Shown piece after piece: positions 63,647-64,000 of a stretch of 64,000 bases of DNA. Positions within the stretch are counted from its first letter, which is position 1; each line of letters opens with the position of its first letter. Below the pieces are notes generated by a model. It was not told where the DNA came from. It saw only the letters and a program-made list of their open reading frames with translations, and did not search any database. Source of the DNA: Gammaproteobacteria bacterium (GTDB lineage Bacteria > Pseudomonadota > Gammaproteobacteria > Arenicellales > Arenicellaceae); contig JAKVBA010000004.1 in assembly GCA_022447525.1 (NCBI GenBank), positions 1 to 64,000 on the forward strand, read 5' to 3'. The position numbers and the translations under genes are program-made.

Positions 63647-64000
63647 ATGAGCAAAGAGAAATCCCGGCTCTCGAGCGACCAGAAATTCGGTTCGGAGCGG
63701 GCTATAACAAAAATGAAAGCCACGCCGATTGCTGCTGTGGTTAGCTTGATGGTTGGCGGTGTGGCTCTTCCGTCACAAACTGCAATAGCCCAAGATGCGA
63801 TTCAAGATTCGTCGATTGAAGAAATTGTTGTGACTGGAATTCGTAGCAGTCTACAGCGATCGCAAGATATAAAACGCAACTCCAGCGGTGTAGTAGATGC
63901 AATCTCAGCGGAAGACATGGGTGTTTTCCCTGACACCAACTTAGCGGAGTCACTCCAGCGTATCACCGGTGTGTCCATTGACCGAACTCGTGGTGAAGGT
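63647..64000 (+). CDS. TonB-dependent receptor, N-terminal part (runs off window)
   Basis: Open frame from ATG 63647: MSKEKSRLSS...ATPIAAVVSLMVGGVALPSQTAIAQDAIQDSSIEEIVVTGIRSSLQRSQDIKRNSSGVVDAISAEDMGVFPDTNLAESLQRITGVSIDRTRGEG; TonB box and plug domain. Confidence 0.95.
   Translation, partial: MSKEKSRLSSDQKFGSERAITKMKATPIAAVVSLMVGGVALPSQTAIAQDAIQDSSIEEIVVTGIRSSLQRSQDIKRNSSGVVDAISAEDMGVFPDTNLAESLQRITGVSIDRTRGEG

Overview
The window looks like a chromosomal segment of a gammaproteobacterium spanning the replication-origin neighbourhood. From left to right: (i) a secreted lipase region on the - strand with a partial lipase chaperone, two paralogous family-I-type lipases, two paralogous THSTG alpha/beta-hydrolases, a cupin and an unknown anchored protein; (ii) the conserved origin cluster mnmE-yidC-yidD-rnpA-rpmH (-) / dnaA-dnaN-gyrB (+). 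DnaA boxes lie between dnaA and dnaN. recF is missing between dnaN and gyrB; in its place is about 1.3 kb of non-coding DNA carrying two parS-like sites, one inside a 48-bp near-perfect palindrome; (iii) housekeeping genes (apaG, apaH, mlaA, secB, rhodanese, envC-like, ctp, thpR, PHP, pepN); (iv) a DUF1800 / DUF1501 / haem-motif plus PQQ-type sugar dehydrogenase cluster; (v) assimilatory sulfite reductase with DUF934; (vi) a methyl-cycle operon with an SAH riboswitch, ahcY, metF and a methionine synthase split into two ORFs; (vii) a gene-poor stretch of about 6 kb with a frameshifted thioredoxin-like gene, a probable transposase remnant and a 3 x 23 bp tandem repeat; (viii) MarR, SWIM-domain and pyrF genes, then a sugar-uptake locus (SSS symporter, GH1 beta-glucosidase, partial TonB-dependent receptor) bracketed by four LacI-type palindromic operators. 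I found no CRISPR array, rRNA or tRNA. Nothing can be claimed as a proven new system. The best candidates for follow-up are the DUF1800/DUF1501/dehydrogenase cluster, the duplicated lipase module, and the parS palindrome in the recF-less origin. All functional calls come from recognising motifs in the translations; no database search was run.
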